Shown here one piece after another: positions 34,701-43,266 of a stretch of 64,000 bases of DNA; within the stretch, counting starts at the first letter, position 1, and every line of letters begins with the position of its first letter. The stretch lies in NCBI GenBank assembly GCA_025617745.1, contig CM046870.1:22487501-22551500 (forward strand). Reading direction: 5' to 3'. The notes beneath the pieces were generated by a model. The model did not search any database and had not been told where the DNA came from. It saw only the letters and a program-made list of their open reading frames with translations. This stretch comes from Heliocidaris erythrogramma. Lineage: Eukaryota; Echinodermata; Echinoidea; Camarodonta; Echinometridae. The translations under genes were made by a program, and so were the position numbers.

Positions 34701-37700
34701 ATACGTCATAATATCTCTCCTTTTTCTTCTTCTTTGCTTACCACTTCTGCAGGTGTACCCTGTCTTGGTTTCAATACATTTCTCGTTCCGTTGACAGGGA
34801 GATGAAATACAAGCTGCAGATGATATAAACGAAATTAAATCAAATCGTATTGATTAATTTACATAAAATGGAGGAGAGGGGGAAGGGAGGAAGAAAAAAG
34901 GGAGAAGAAAAAGGCGAGGGGAGGGAGAGTGGAGGGATAGAGGAGAGTTGGGAGGGAGTGAAGAGGGGAAAGGGGTTTGAAACGAGAGAGGGAGAGGAAA
35001 AACTAACGAGAGGAAAGAGAGCGGAGATAAAAAAAGGCGATATCAGAGGGGGGGGGGGGGGGGGAGGAGAGTGAATGGGAGAAAATATATGAATTATGTG
35101 CAAATAGATAAAGTGAGAAGGAAAAGGACGAGAGGTTAAAAAGGGAGGCGAGGAGAAGGGAAAGAGAGGGAGTGGATAATTATGATGAGGGGAATATGGG
35201 TGCAGAGAGAGGGAGAGCGAAAAAGGGTGAGAGGAGGGAGAGGGAAGGGAGAGAGAGGGAAGGGGGAGAGAGGAGGGGAATTAGAAAGAGAAAGGGAGAG
35301 GAAAAGGAGCGAAAAAGATGGAAAAGAGGGGAGGGAGAGAGGAGAAATGGAGGGAGGGAGAGAGGGGGAGGGGGGGGGGGGGGGGGGGGGGGGAGGGGAA
35401 TTAAGTAGCAGTTAGAGAGTGGGGGTGATGAAAAAGGCCACGAGGAGAGGGGATGGAGAGGGCAGCATCACCAAACAGTAAAGATGTGTAGATTATACCA
35501 AGATACATCTCCATACAAAATTTGAAAGAAATCCATCAAGAAATGTGGCCTGCAGAGTGCACTCACGCCATGCCCTGAAGTATGACCTTTGACCCTATAA
35601 AAGACGGAACACTGGTGGCAGCATCACCAAAAACTATAGGTTTTTAGATTACACCAAGAGACACCTTCATGCAAAATTTGAACGAAATCCGTCAAGAAAT
35701 GCAGAAGTAAGAGTGCAAGAAATGGAAAAATGAGCTTTGACCCTATAAAGGACGGAACAATGAGGGCAGCATCACCAAACAGTAAAGATGTGTAGATTAT
35801 ACCAAGATACATCTCCATACAAAATTTGAAAGAAATCCATCAAGAAATGTGGCCTGCAGAGTGAACTCACGCCATCCCTTGAAGTATGACCTTTGACCCT
35901 ATAAAAGACGGGACACTGGTGGCAGCATCACCAAAAACTACAGGTTTTTAGATTACACCAAGGGACACCTTCATGCAAAATTTGAACGAAATCCGTCGAG
36001 AAATGCAGAAGTAAGAGTGCAAGAAATGGAAAAATGACCTTTGACCCTATAAAGGACGGAACAATGAGGGCAGCGTCACCAAAAATTAAACATGTGTAGA
36101 TTATACCAAGATACATCTCCATACAAAATTTGAACAAAATCCGTTGAGAAATGTGGCCTGCAGAGTGCACTCACGCCATGACCTGAAGTATGACCTTTGA
36201 CCCTATAAAAGACGGAACACTGGTGGCAGCATCACCAAACACTATAGGTTTTTAAATTACACCAAGAGACACCTTCATGCAAAATTTGAACGAAATCCGT
36301 TGAGAAATGTGACCGCCAGAGCGCACACAAGAGTACACACAAGACATCTATCAAAATATGACCTTTGACCCTATAAAAGACGGAACACTGGGGGCAGCAT
36401 CACCAGAAACTATAGGGGTCCAGATTTTACCAAGATACACGTCCACAGGAAGTCTGAAAGAAATTCGTCGAGAAATGTGACCGCTAGAGCGCACACAAGA
36501 ATGTGACGCGGCGGCGGCGAAACGCTGCTGAATCCAAAGTATCCTCCGGCATACTGCCGGGGGATACAATAATAATAATCTGCATTTATATGGCGCCTTT
36601 CCAGTTAGTAACTGCTCAAAGCGCTTTTACAGTGTATTATTACCCCGGTTATTGGATCCTATAACGATTCTGCACTAATAGCGCACATTCTCCACTCCAC
36701 AAGGGAGCATTCCAGTCTGGCTGCCATTTTATAGGCGCACATATACTATTCCACTCGCATCATACCGGGTACCCATTTAACACCGTGGGGGATCGTGGCA
36801 AATGTAGATTAATACATGGGCCTGGGAGCCGGGGGTTCGGGGGTGGTGCAGCACTCCCTGCAAAAACGCTGAGGACCTTTTTTCTTTCTTTTTTTTTTTT
36901 GCTTGTTAGAGATTTTTGGACTTAAAAAGAGATACTCAAATGCTGAGGACCTTTTTTTTTCGTTCCCAGGTCCCTGGATTAAGATCTTGCCAAAGGACAT
37001 ATACGCGGCGGGACTTGAACCGCGAACTATGTGATCCACAGTCCGGTGACATATCCATTTGACCACGACACATTTCGTTTCTGTTCACGGACCGGGAGAA
37101 TGTGCGTGACGTCAGTTGTTTACATGCATAGCGCAGAAATTTACCGCTCTCCGTACTATTTTGGAGCGAACGCTATTTTGCCCGATGACCGTCGTCAAAT
37201 TCTGCGGTACAGATCGGAGAGATTCGGGATTTCGCGCATGCGCAGATCGATTTTCGTCTAGCGATACCGTACGAGATTTCCCCCTTTGCAAATCGAAAGC
37301 TCATTAATGACTGGTATAGTACTTAGACTAGATCTAAGGATATGCAAAACAATTTGAAAATATGTTTGAATAATAATATTTTTTATTTCTTTTAACATTG
37401 AGTACAAAACAAACGAACAAATAAATGAACATCAACAAAAAAACCCCAACAAAAACACCCCCTAAAAGTAATAAAAGCATAGACCTACACGTCAAATTTC
37501 TAAACATCAATAACAGCAATATAGTGGACAAAATATGCCTGCGTTCAGATCGAGTAAAGGCGTTGCATATATCCACTCCTCTCAGATGTACTTAAATCCT
37601 CCTCAAAAGCAGTATCAAACAATTTTAATCAGATAAAGAGAGATAGAGAGAGAGGGGGAAGAAAAGGGGTGGGGGTGGGGGGGTGGGGGTACAGAGCAGA

Positions 37701-38555
37701 GGGAGCAGAGGAATAATTGAAATGCAGGAACAAAATGCCAACGGGGAATACAAGGAGATCTAGAGAAGTGCACTCTAACTTATCATATTGGGTTCACTGC
37801 CTCACATTATTTGAATTATTCAAAAGTCTATTATACTTCCTTGGACCTACTCCACCCCCCCCCCCCCCCCCCCCTCCAGTCAAAAAAGAAAATCAGGATG
37901 AGTCGCATGCATAAATATAACATTTAGGTAAAAAAATACAATTAAATCATACATACCTGCTGTAATCAGAATTGAAAGGAACACGAGGAGAATGTCAGCC
38001 TGTAAATGATTTATGATTTAAATAACTTTTGTGAGTCCCAGGTCAACTAAGTATAGGCCTATTTTAATAGAAGAAATTAAGTGATGCTTTGAAGAAGAAA
38101 AAAAATCCCATTTATCAGTTGACATATCGTTCGGTCAAAATGTATTACGAGCTACAAATTCCATGGAACCACTGTGCGGAAACAAAAATTGGTCACAACA
38201 AAATATTCATGTTAGAAAATGGATCTGGCGACAGAAAAAATTATTTATAACAACACATCGGGGAAAAGACATTGTAAGTACCATGTTAGTCGGGGTAGGC
38301 GGTATATAGAATACATCAGCAGAAATAATTAGAAAAATAATCAATTTGATTCCATATTGGTTTATTTGATCAGTCAAAATCACATATTACCTTGTTATGA
38401 CAAAATTTAGCTGGTGGGTTTATCTTGTTTACATGTGAATAATAATAATGTTACGTAACATAACATCTTCAATATGGACATTCTAGAAATGATTTTTTTA
38501 AATCTAAATTCCGTGAAAAGGACATAGTATCAGTAAGTACATCATCACTCACCAT
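24928..38555 (-). CDS. Secreted SRCR-EGF-fibrinogen-domain protein, seven exons, frameshifted last exon
   Basis: Exons (minus): 38,553-38,555 (ATG), 37,957-37,999, 34,742-34,813, 32,590-32,913, 31,610-31,866, 27,570-27,784 and 24,928-25,203. Every donor/acceptor is GT/AG and all phases agree (1,1,1,1,0,2 after the start exon). Domains in order: signal peptide MADILLVFLSILITA, a four-cysteine partial EGF repeat (residues 16-39), SRCR (about 45-147), a six-cysteine EGF (148-186) and a FReD from about 190. Such proteins are secreted or membrane-associated pattern-recognition or lectin-like molecules; the function here is inferred. Read literally, translation ends at 25,053 after 354 residues. 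The true FReD C terminus is in another frame to 24,928, so this allele is probably a recent pseudogene or contains a sequencing indel. Introns are packed with MITEs and satellites. Confidence 0.8.
25360..26303. mobile_element. TIR element with ACGTC-rich ends, plus an extra solo end
   Basis: A roughly 150-bp terminal sequence beginning CCCTGATAGCAGAAAGTG and rich in GACGTC/ACGTCTT occurs directly at 25,360-25,508 and 25,519-25,670 and inverted at 26,161-26,303. The second and third copies form a TIR element. The first is a solo end or the remains of a neighbouring copy. It sits within the last intron of the SRCR/FReD gene. Confidence 0.85.
25672..26159. mobile_element. Nested TA-flanked MITE carrying two tRNA-like modules
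   Basis: CACTGTAAAAACT and AGTTTTTACAGTG-type ends (25,672 and 26,159) flanked by TA place a second element inside the previous one. Inner pairs AGGGGCATGTATAG and CTATGCATGCCCT extend the inverted repeats. Two tRNA-like segments, one per strand (about 25,783-25,855 minus and 25,939-26,010 plus), contain box-A-like TTAGTC-A-CGGTAA and box-B-like GGTTCGA words. Neither has a convincing complete cloverleaf. Confidence 0.75.
26838..27404. mobile_element. 567-bp near-perfect palindromic element with 9-bp target duplication
   Basis: Direct repeats GTAGGTATC at 26,829-26,837 and 27,405-27,413 flank two arms of about 270 bp that are almost exact reverse complements (for example GTCGACCTCGCCCATTTTAT against ATAAAATGGGCGAGGTCGAC), meeting near 27,121. 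The 9-bp duplication and very long arms fit a Mutator-like foldback. Non-coding. Confidence 0.88.
27570..27784 (-). CDS. Central FReD exon
   Basis: A 215-nt exon between acceptor CTCGCAG and donor GTAGGT. It continues the previous exon in phase 0 and encodes the centre of a fibrinogen-related domain: YYKGFSNSSGDHWLGLERI corresponds to the usual 'GFG...EFWLGL..I' block, followed by VRLRLDLKF and FQFASYDFSL (the '..LRVDL.DF...A.YDSF.V' block). It leaves phase 2 that joins the last exon to give SQR-YRAYF. No stop codon interrupts it. Confidence 0.85.
28082..28103. repeat. Poly-G tract
   Basis: More than 20 consecutive G on the plus strand, in the intron between the EGF/FReD exon (31,610-31,866) and the central FReD exon. 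Confidence 0.9.
28711..28778. repeat. CA/TA microsatellite
   Basis: ACACACACACACATACATACACACATATATAT followed by (TA)n. Reading frames across it are artefacts. Confidence 0.95.
28880..28950 (+). tRNA. tRNA-Arg(TCT)-like gene or SINE head
   Basis: A 71-nt cloverleaf: acceptor GTCTCCG/CGGAGAC perfectly paired, D-arm GTCT/AGGC, anticodon stem TTGGC/GCCAA with loop GTTCTAA (T33, anticodon TCT, A37), and T-arm CCGGG-TTCGATT-CCCGG. The variable loop is 4 nt. The fold is intact. However, the downstream sequence (AAAAAGGGAGGACAGCTCTG at about 28,977) is repeated next to a degenerate inverted copy at 30,655-30,786, so this may be the head of a young tRNA-derived SINE rather than a cellular tRNA gene. 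There is no T-run terminator immediately 3' apart from TTTTTT at 28,953. Confidence 0.6.
28951..29050 (+). repeat. SINE body following the tRNA-Arg-like head
   Basis: CAGCCTTTGCAAAAATTTCA followed by GGGAGGACAGCTCTGGGGAA and TACGCAACGTTATTCTC. The same body recurs at 30,650-30,716 (minus, attached to a degenerate tRNA-like head) and at 30,797-30,890 (plus, headless). Confidence 0.65.
29205..29520. repeat. Poly-G/poly-C-rich repeat relic
   Basis: G-run at 29,217-29,231 and C-runs at about 29,320 and 29,434-29,448, in sequence that elsewhere in the window ends in GGATCCGCCCCTG. It looks like a decayed transposon. The open frame across it is Pro/Gly-rich and not credible. Confidence 0.4.
29521..30640. 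other. Unassigned intronic sequence
   Basis: Intron of the SRCR/FReD gene. It contains a C-run at about 29,847-29,860 and no recognisable exon or transposon ends. Confidence 0.35.
30650..30890 (-). repeat. Two further copies of the tRNA-Arg-like SINE
   Basis: 30,650-30,786 is an inverted copy with a mutated tRNA head (ACCCGGGTCGTTGGCTTAGA gives the anticodon arm, with substitutions in the other arms). 30,797-30,890 is a second body in the opposite orientation (TGCAAAATTTTCAGAAAGGG). Head-to-head copies like these form an inverted repeat. Confidence 0.7.
31024..31168. mobile_element. 145-bp palindromic MITE
   Basis: CATAGCTAATTTCATTGTTC and GAACAATGAATTTAGCTATG are inverted ends. The middle carries a box-B-like word (GTAGTCGAACCCGCGAA, about 31,112). 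It is intronic, about 450 bp from the EGF/FReD exon. Confidence 0.75.
31610..31866 (-). CDS. EGF plus FReD N-terminal exon
   Basis: A 257-nt exon after acceptor ATTCAG and before donor GTATTT. It encodes a complete EGF repeat with six cysteines (VCATNPCMNGGSCW...HLCICSTGFNGVHC) followed by the start of a fibrinogen-related domain (CKALKDAGYNETGTYFIKPG, then FEVKCDMETDGGGWTVIQ). The fused EGF-FReD boundary inside one exon is clean, and the exon ends in phase 0. Confidence 0.9.
32590..32913 (-). CDS. SRCR-domain exon
   Basis: A 324-nt exon after acceptor TTGCAG and before donor GTAAGC. It encodes a scavenger receptor cysteine-rich domain: RLTGGLSPKEGRVEILHEGV, WRPVSKRHWDIYGASVVCRS, LGF, then LNCEGDEANITGC and SVICG. 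These are the standard SRCR blocks with four cysteines visible, and a single exon holds the whole domain, as is usual for group A SRCR domains. In echinoderms SRCR proteins form a very large immune family. Both ends are phase 1, so the domain can be shuffled. Confidence 0.92.
34503..34660. mobile_element. 158-bp hAT-like foldback MITE
   Basis: CAGTGCCGTATATAGA and TCTATATACGGCACTG are inverted ends. ATAAGTAT is repeated exactly at 34,495-34,502 and 34,661-34,668 (8-bp target duplication). The arms pair almost throughout, meeting near 34,580. Confidence 0.9.
34742..34813 (-). CDS. Partial EGF-like exon
   Basis: A 72-nt exon after acceptor CTGCAG and before GTAAGC, phase 1 to phase 1. It encodes ACISSPCQRNEKCIETKTGY followed by TCRS: the first four cysteines of an EGF repeat without the last two. 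It joins the signal-peptide exon upstream and the SRCR exon downstream in frame. It may be an incomplete repeat or the remains of a larger EGF region. Confidence 0.8.
34866..35460 (+). repeat. Purine-rich (GA) tract with two poly-G runs
   Basis: About 600 bp almost entirely A and G on the plus strand, with G runs near 35,047-35,064 and 35,370-35,394. It lies in the intron between the signal-peptide exon and the partial EGF exon. Long open frames here are composition artefacts. Such a tract can form triplex or quadruplex DNA. Confidence 0.9.
35460..36565. repeat. Roughly 150-bp satellite in two alternating variants
   Basis: About seven monomers each contain TGACCTTTGACCCTATAAA, GGCAGCATCACCAAA, AGATTATACCAAGATACA and AAATTTGAA-GAAATCC. 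Alternate monomers differ (TCTCCATACAAAATTTGA against CTTCATGCAAAATTTGAA), giving a higher-order period of about 300 bp. The array ends in GACGCGGCGGCGGC...ACTGCCGGGGGATACAAT, the same end as the array at 40,446-41,030. Confidence 0.9.
36568..37078. repeat. Retroposon-like repeat (AATAATAATCTGCATTTATA) with a nested insertion
   Basis: A TAATAATAATCTGCATTTATATGGCGCC-type start, TACCCATTTAACACCG in the middle, and a terminal minus-strand tRNA-like box (GGCGGGACTTGAACCGCGAA at about 37,009). This architecture is widespread in marine animal genomes. Split by the insertion at 36,812-36,978. Confidence 0.6.
36812..36978. mobile_element. Small insertion related to the hAT-like MITE at 8,283
   Basis: Ends GGGCCTGGGAGCC and CGTTCCCAGGTCCCTGG are imperfect inverted repeats. 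The inside repeats ACGCTGAGGACCTTTTTT twice, the same motif as in the 8,283-8,650 element. ATTAA flanks both sides. Confidence 0.6.
37079..37900. other. Unassigned intronic sequence
   Basis: First part of the intron after the signal-peptide exon. Contains a poly-C run at 37,854-37,874. No features recognised. Confidence 0.35.
37957..38555 (-). CDS. Start exon and signal-peptide exon of the SRCR/EGF/FReD gene
   Basis: Exon 1 ends at 38,553 with ATG (38,555-38,553) and donor GTGAGT. Exon 2 (37,999-37,957, 43 nt) follows TTTACAG and precedes GTATGT. Joined they give MADILLVFLSILITA, a hydrophobic signal sequence, ending in phase 1 as required by the next exon. The 43-nt size and the start codon at the very end of exon 1 are identical to the paralogue at 904-1,429. 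Other ATGs upstream in exon 1 are out of frame or stop early. Confidence 0.72.
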
Positions 38556-38739
38556 CTTCCTTCATAGACACATTAATTCGTGTCTAAATTTTGCTCCACA
38601 CAACGACAAAAAATAAAGAGGAGTGTCCATGCAGCCAAACGATCTAGTTGTGACAGCTTTTCCTCTCAAAGCGAAGTGGCAAGACGCGGAGCAAAATAAT
38701 ATATGACAAACCGAGAAAGGTCGAGTGACGCATCAAGGA

Positions 38740-38805
38740 GGAAGTGGGGGAGGGGAGGGGGGGGGGGGGAGTGGGAGGGGGGGGGGAGGGCAGGGGGCGG
38801 TCGCC
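38740..38805. repeat. Poly-G-rich repeat
   Basis: GGGGAGGGGAGGGGGGGGGG-type sequence just upstream of the presumed transcription start of the SRCR/FReD gene. The left paralogue has poly-G at a similar upstream distance (about 1,626). Confidence 0.8.
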
Positions 38806-39472
38806 CCCAATCAAAAAAGTGTGGGCGAAACGCCCCCCGGACAAAAAAATGGAAAAGAGAAAAATAGTTTACATTACAAAGAAGACTAGGTGTTGGTGCT
38901 TTTAAATTATTAATTTCTTTTTTGCAAACAACTTATACACCAAGATCAAGCTCCTCTCTTACGCACTTCGCGCGCTCAGACTACCTATCAGTTTGCATTA
39001 AGAGCGAGGAAAGGAAAGATGTCAGTATGAATGGTCATAGACTGTCTAACGTTAATATGGGCAGTGCCCCCTTATAGCCGCGTATAGGTGCACTTTTCCT
39101 TACCTCGGCGTCGAAAGTCGGGCATTGTGAAAAAGGGGGACGATACAAATCTCCCTTCTGCCTCGGTAATCGCAAGATGAAAAGGAATAAGACGAGATTA
39201 TGATTATGATTATTATTATTATTGTCATTATCATTACTATTATTATTAAAGTTGTTTTATAATAAATTACTTTGTTTATTGGTATTGTATTGGAGTGCGT
39301 ATTGTGAGAAGATATAAAGAAAGCGTGAGTTTGTTTTTAATTAAAAGTAACAGCATCATCAGCATGAGCCCCTCTTTCCATGAAAAGTGAGCCCCCCTGG
39401 AAGGTTTGCCCCTCCAATCCAAAACTGCTTCCGGCGCGCCTCGTCCCTATGGTTTCGCCACCGCTAATACAT

Positions 39473-40030
39473 GTAAACAGCAAACGATCGTGATGTGGAA
39501 GCCTTCATGTACATCAGCTTGTACGGTACGTGATTATTTCTTCGTTACCTATAAATACACCGAGTGATGCAAAGTGCTTTCGTCTCTGTTATATGCCGAT
39601 GAAAGACTGAATATTTTGTAAGTATTGCACTTTTATAAAGAAATATGCTTTAACCCTTAGCCTACTATACTGGGCTATTTCAAGCTCCTCTCTGACTGGG
39701 GGGGGGGGGGGGGGGGGGGGGGGTCGGACATGACGATCAACGCGAAATTTTGCACGGACCTCGAGTTTTATGTAAATCTATTTTCTGAATTTTAGTAAAG
39801 TAAAAAAATGCCTTGGAGATGAAATTCAAAGTTCTTTCTAAACCTTAAAAACATTACATAAGACAAATCTTTGAAAGTGATGCCAATTCTTATACATGTA
39901 TATTCTATTGTTTTACGAATTTCTTATTTCTTTGTTTTTCTTTAATTTTTTTAAAAATCTGCTGTTTCAGAGTGTTATATAAACCAACAGTCGGTTGGAA
40001 CAGATGATAATTACAGCTTAAAGATCACAT
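39473..40030. repeat. Segmental duplication of SRCR-locus sequence
   Basis: 39,473-39,575 resembles 1,855-1,945 (ACAATCGTGATG..., TTGTACGGTACGTGATTATT), the region upstream of the left paralogue. 39,745-40,025 resembles 33,416-33,785 inside the SRCR-gene intron (AATGCCTTGGAGAT, CCTTAAAAACATTA, GATGATAATTACAGCTTAAA). The poly-G tract at 39,700 lies between. This is non-coding evidence for a further partial copy of the locus. Confidence 0.75.
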
Positions 40031-40155
40031 TACAAGAAAATTCCATCAAAATAAATATTGGCTTAATACTTACTATTGCATAGATGGCATAAATTAAACA
40101 AGGTTATCCAAATTCAACGCTTGGAAACATTTGAAGTAATGATTATTATTATCAA

Positions 40156-40368
40156 TTATAAAACGGTAAAATACAGCCCCCGATATAGCAGCTGAAGAGC
40201 TCCTCGAACGCTGCTGAGATATGTGACGACACACCAGGGACCAGTCCTGTCTAAGCAGACGATGTCCCATAACATCTTACACATTTTCAGTGCCTGTTTT
40301 GTCATCTCCTCTTCACTTATTTCTCTTACTTGACTAGCGTCAGTCTTAATGTTAGTCCGTTGCCTCAC
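40156..40368 (-). other. Unidentified open frame of 70 codons
   Basis: A minus-strand frame with ordinary (not low-complexity) composition: SEEEMTKQALKMCKMLWDIV, then CLDRTGPWCVVTYLSSVRGA. I do not recognise the family. It lies next to duplicated SRCR-locus intron sequence and could be a decayed exon or transposon coding fragment. No convincing splice signals were found. Confidence 0.25.
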
Positions 40369-40445
40369 TCTTAACTTCGTGTATGGTATTATTGTGATGA
40401 AAAATGCAGCGTTAAAAAAATAAAGGAATCAGTCACTTATAAACA

Positions 40446-41030
40446 AAATAAGACGCCATTTAATACGCCAAGATACACTTCCATACAAAATTTGAACGAA
40501 ATATGTCAAGAAATGCAGAAAAGTGCAAGAAATGGACAAATGACCTTTGACCCTATAAAGGGTGGAACAATGAGGGCAGCATCACCAAAAAGTAAAGATG
40601 TGTAGATTATACCAAGTTACATCTCCATGGAAAATTTGAAAGAAATCCATCCAGAAATGTGGCCAGGGCGGACAAAAAATTTTTCCACCCTTTTTTTTTC
40701 ACTCCGAAAATTATTGGGTGGGGGGGGGGGGGGGGGCAACTGGGGGGCAAAGCTTCTGACTGGGGGGGGGGGGCAAATGCCCCCCCCCCCTGGTGCCGCC
40801 ACTGAAACTATCCCCCAAATATGGCCTTTTACCCTATAAAAGACGGAACGCTGGGGCAGCATCACCAAAATCTATATGTTTCTAGATTTTACCAAGATAC
40901 ACCTCCATACAAAGTTTGAAAGAAATCCGTCGAGAAATATGACCGCTCGTGCGTGCACAAGAATATGACGCGGCGGCGGCGGCGGAACGCTGTTGAATTC
41001 AAAGTATCCTCCGGAATACTGCCGGGGGGC
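40446..41030. repeat. Second array of the 150-bp satellite, interrupted by a G-rich insertion
   Basis: The same monomers as at 35,460-36,565 (ATGACCTTTGACCCTATAAA, GGCAGCATCACCAAAA) with the same GACGCGGCGGCGGC...CTGCCGGGG terminus. 40,672-40,806 is a G/C-run-rich insert (GGGCGGACAAAAAA...GGTGCCGCCACTG). Confidence 0.85.
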
Positions 41031-41415
41031 GAATCTTTTTTCCTGTACCTTTGGGGCTGTCCAATACGAAGACTTTGAAAGAGACTACTAGTATCGGACT
41101 TGTATTTTCTTACTCAGTTTCCCCTTATTTTTAAATCAGCAAAAGAAAATTTCGTAATTTATTCCTCTGCCGAGATTCGAACTCGCGGTCCTTTCATCGA
41201 TAGCGCACCAGATTGTCCGTTTGCGCCACACAGAACAGCTGCTCAATGGCCTTGCTCGTTTTATCATATCCCTACAGTTCGTTTTCATGAATATTCATGC
41301 CGACTAGTCTTGACGGAATAAACTGTATTATGAGCAATTTGACGCATTAGCGGTACGGTAAAAAAACAACATGGATAGCCCCAAAGGTACAGGAACAAAA
41401 ATTCGCCGCCCGGGG
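41031..41415. mobile_element. TIR element with a tRNA-like core, inserted at the satellite end
   Basis: CCTGTACCTTTGGGGCTGTCC (41,042) and GGATAGCCCCAAAGGTACAGG (to 41,393) are inverted, and the outer GGCGAAT/ATTCGCC extends them. CCGGGG flanks both sides where the uninterrupted satellite terminus at 36,550 reads CCGGGGGATACAAT. Inside, the minus strand at about 41,165-41,232 has tRNA-like boxes (GTGTGGCGCAAACGG and GAGTTCGAATCTCGG). Confidence 0.75.
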
Positions 41416-43266
41416 ATACAATTATAGACTTAAAGCAAAAATAGGGACTTAAATTAAACCCTCACAACTAGTATTTTACGAGATTTTAGACTTCACAACT
41501 AAACCCATTTAGGATCAGAAAAACAACAAGTATGCCATAAAATGTTTTTGTTAAATCATATTTTTATGTACAAAATGAACTGCATAATTTCATTTATGCA
41601 CAGCATTGTTTTGCAGGCCAAATTTGCTATACATGTACAAATGTACATTATCATACAAAGAAATCATTTCATCTGAGGCAAATGGCAGACAAATTAAAAA
41701 GAGATGAAATCAGAAGACACCCTAAAAGATGGCTTTCATCAATGAGTATGATTTGCCAAAAAATATTAACAAATAAATGTTAAAATTTTCAGAAAAAAGC
41801 AAGCAAGCAAAAGCTATTCTATGGTTTGTATTCTGCTAAAATTTAAACCTGACCCTCGGTCTCAAGTTTTAACAAAAGGTAGCATGGCCAAGCTCTAACT
41901 TTTCCTTTTTGTAATTTAGAATGGTCATTGGGTTTAACTGAATCAGTAGAAAAACAAAACCAATGAGTTTTACGTGATGCATGAAACTGTTTTTAATTCT
42001 TTAAGCGAAGTAAGGACTGCATCAGATATGACTACACTTGTGCACCTATGTATTCAGATTCACTGATGTTTCTTCCATATATGCTTAGTGATGAATGACA
42101 GTATTCATCTGCAACATGCTACATGTATTTCAATAGTCAATTAAAGTACAGGTTACATACATACATACATACATACATATTAGTTGTTGCTATATCAGGT
42201 ATGCTTTACGTAAGCCATGAGATGACCAAGGGCAGCTCTCTTGGTAAAGTAATGCAAAATATTTCAAATGCATGTATCTTTGTAAGCTAGTCTGCTAAAT
42301 GATAAAAATCATACATGTACTCTTGTCTTGCATCAATAAAAACAATTGCTAATGCATGTAGTCTCAGCATCTAGAGCATAAAAAATATTTGCATGTGCTT
42401 TAATGAAAGATATCATGCTCATACACCTATTTCTACAACTTACATGAAAACGTCAGATGCATTGTGTATGGTAATCATGATGTAGTTCTTCATATATATA
42501 GCTTACAATATGTGGATGAAATGAAAAGTGTTAATATCTCTTCTCTCATAGATATACTTATTCACAACTATGAGAATAAAAGCTTACTACAGCTCTACAG
42601 CTGTACATGTATTTGAAATGCTCTTCAGTTCCTATGCAAATGCTTTTTCTTCTTTCAAATCATAAATTTCAGTACTAAATTCAAGTAATGAATCTGGAAA
42701 TGTTACGCAGATGTTCCCCACTTACAATGCAGTAGAAGAAAATAAAGTACAAGATCTTGAGAAAAAAAAATATCTTTTGAACTGATACATATTAAATCAG
42801 AGATTAATTAAATGTAGCAACATAAAAAAAACTGTCGTGCACTTTTTGTAGAGTATACATAAAGACAGATGTAGCCATTTTAACCTAAAGTATAAATGCA
42901 CAAGATGTGCATGAATTGAAGATAAATTGTAATATCTCTTCTTCCATTGATATAATCATTCACTTTAGTCTATTTGTCTATCACTATAAGAAGCTTATTA
43001 CTAAGGTTTGCATTACAATTCATTTTCATGGAAATGCTTACTACACTCTCAAATCTATGCAAACACTGTTCATTAATGACTGCTTCAAATTTTTAGTGTT
43101 ATAGAAATGATGTTTTCAGAACTTATATATCTGACAGAAAAAAGACTTTCTAAAAAATGAGATTTAAAAAAAAAAGAGAATTTCAGAAAGTATCTTTCTT
43201 TTAAATGATTATAACACCTGTAACATAAATCTTACAAAGAATTGTAATTGCATTACATGTCTATTC
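41416..43266. other. Unassigned AT-rich sequence
   Basis: No genes. Contains a short (ACATACAT)n microsatellite at about 42,152-42,179. It lies downstream of the BRCA1 gene and could include distal 3' UTR, which cannot be shown here. Confidence 0.4.

Noticed and set aside
34840..35415. Gly/Arg/Glu-rich frames on both strands
   Set aside because: Products of a purine-only tract with poly-G; no amino-acid complexity.
35460..36565. Open frames repeated with the 150-bp satellite (MEMYLGIIYT-like)
   Set aside because: Identical fragments arise from the repeat itself; no start context, splice signals or known family.
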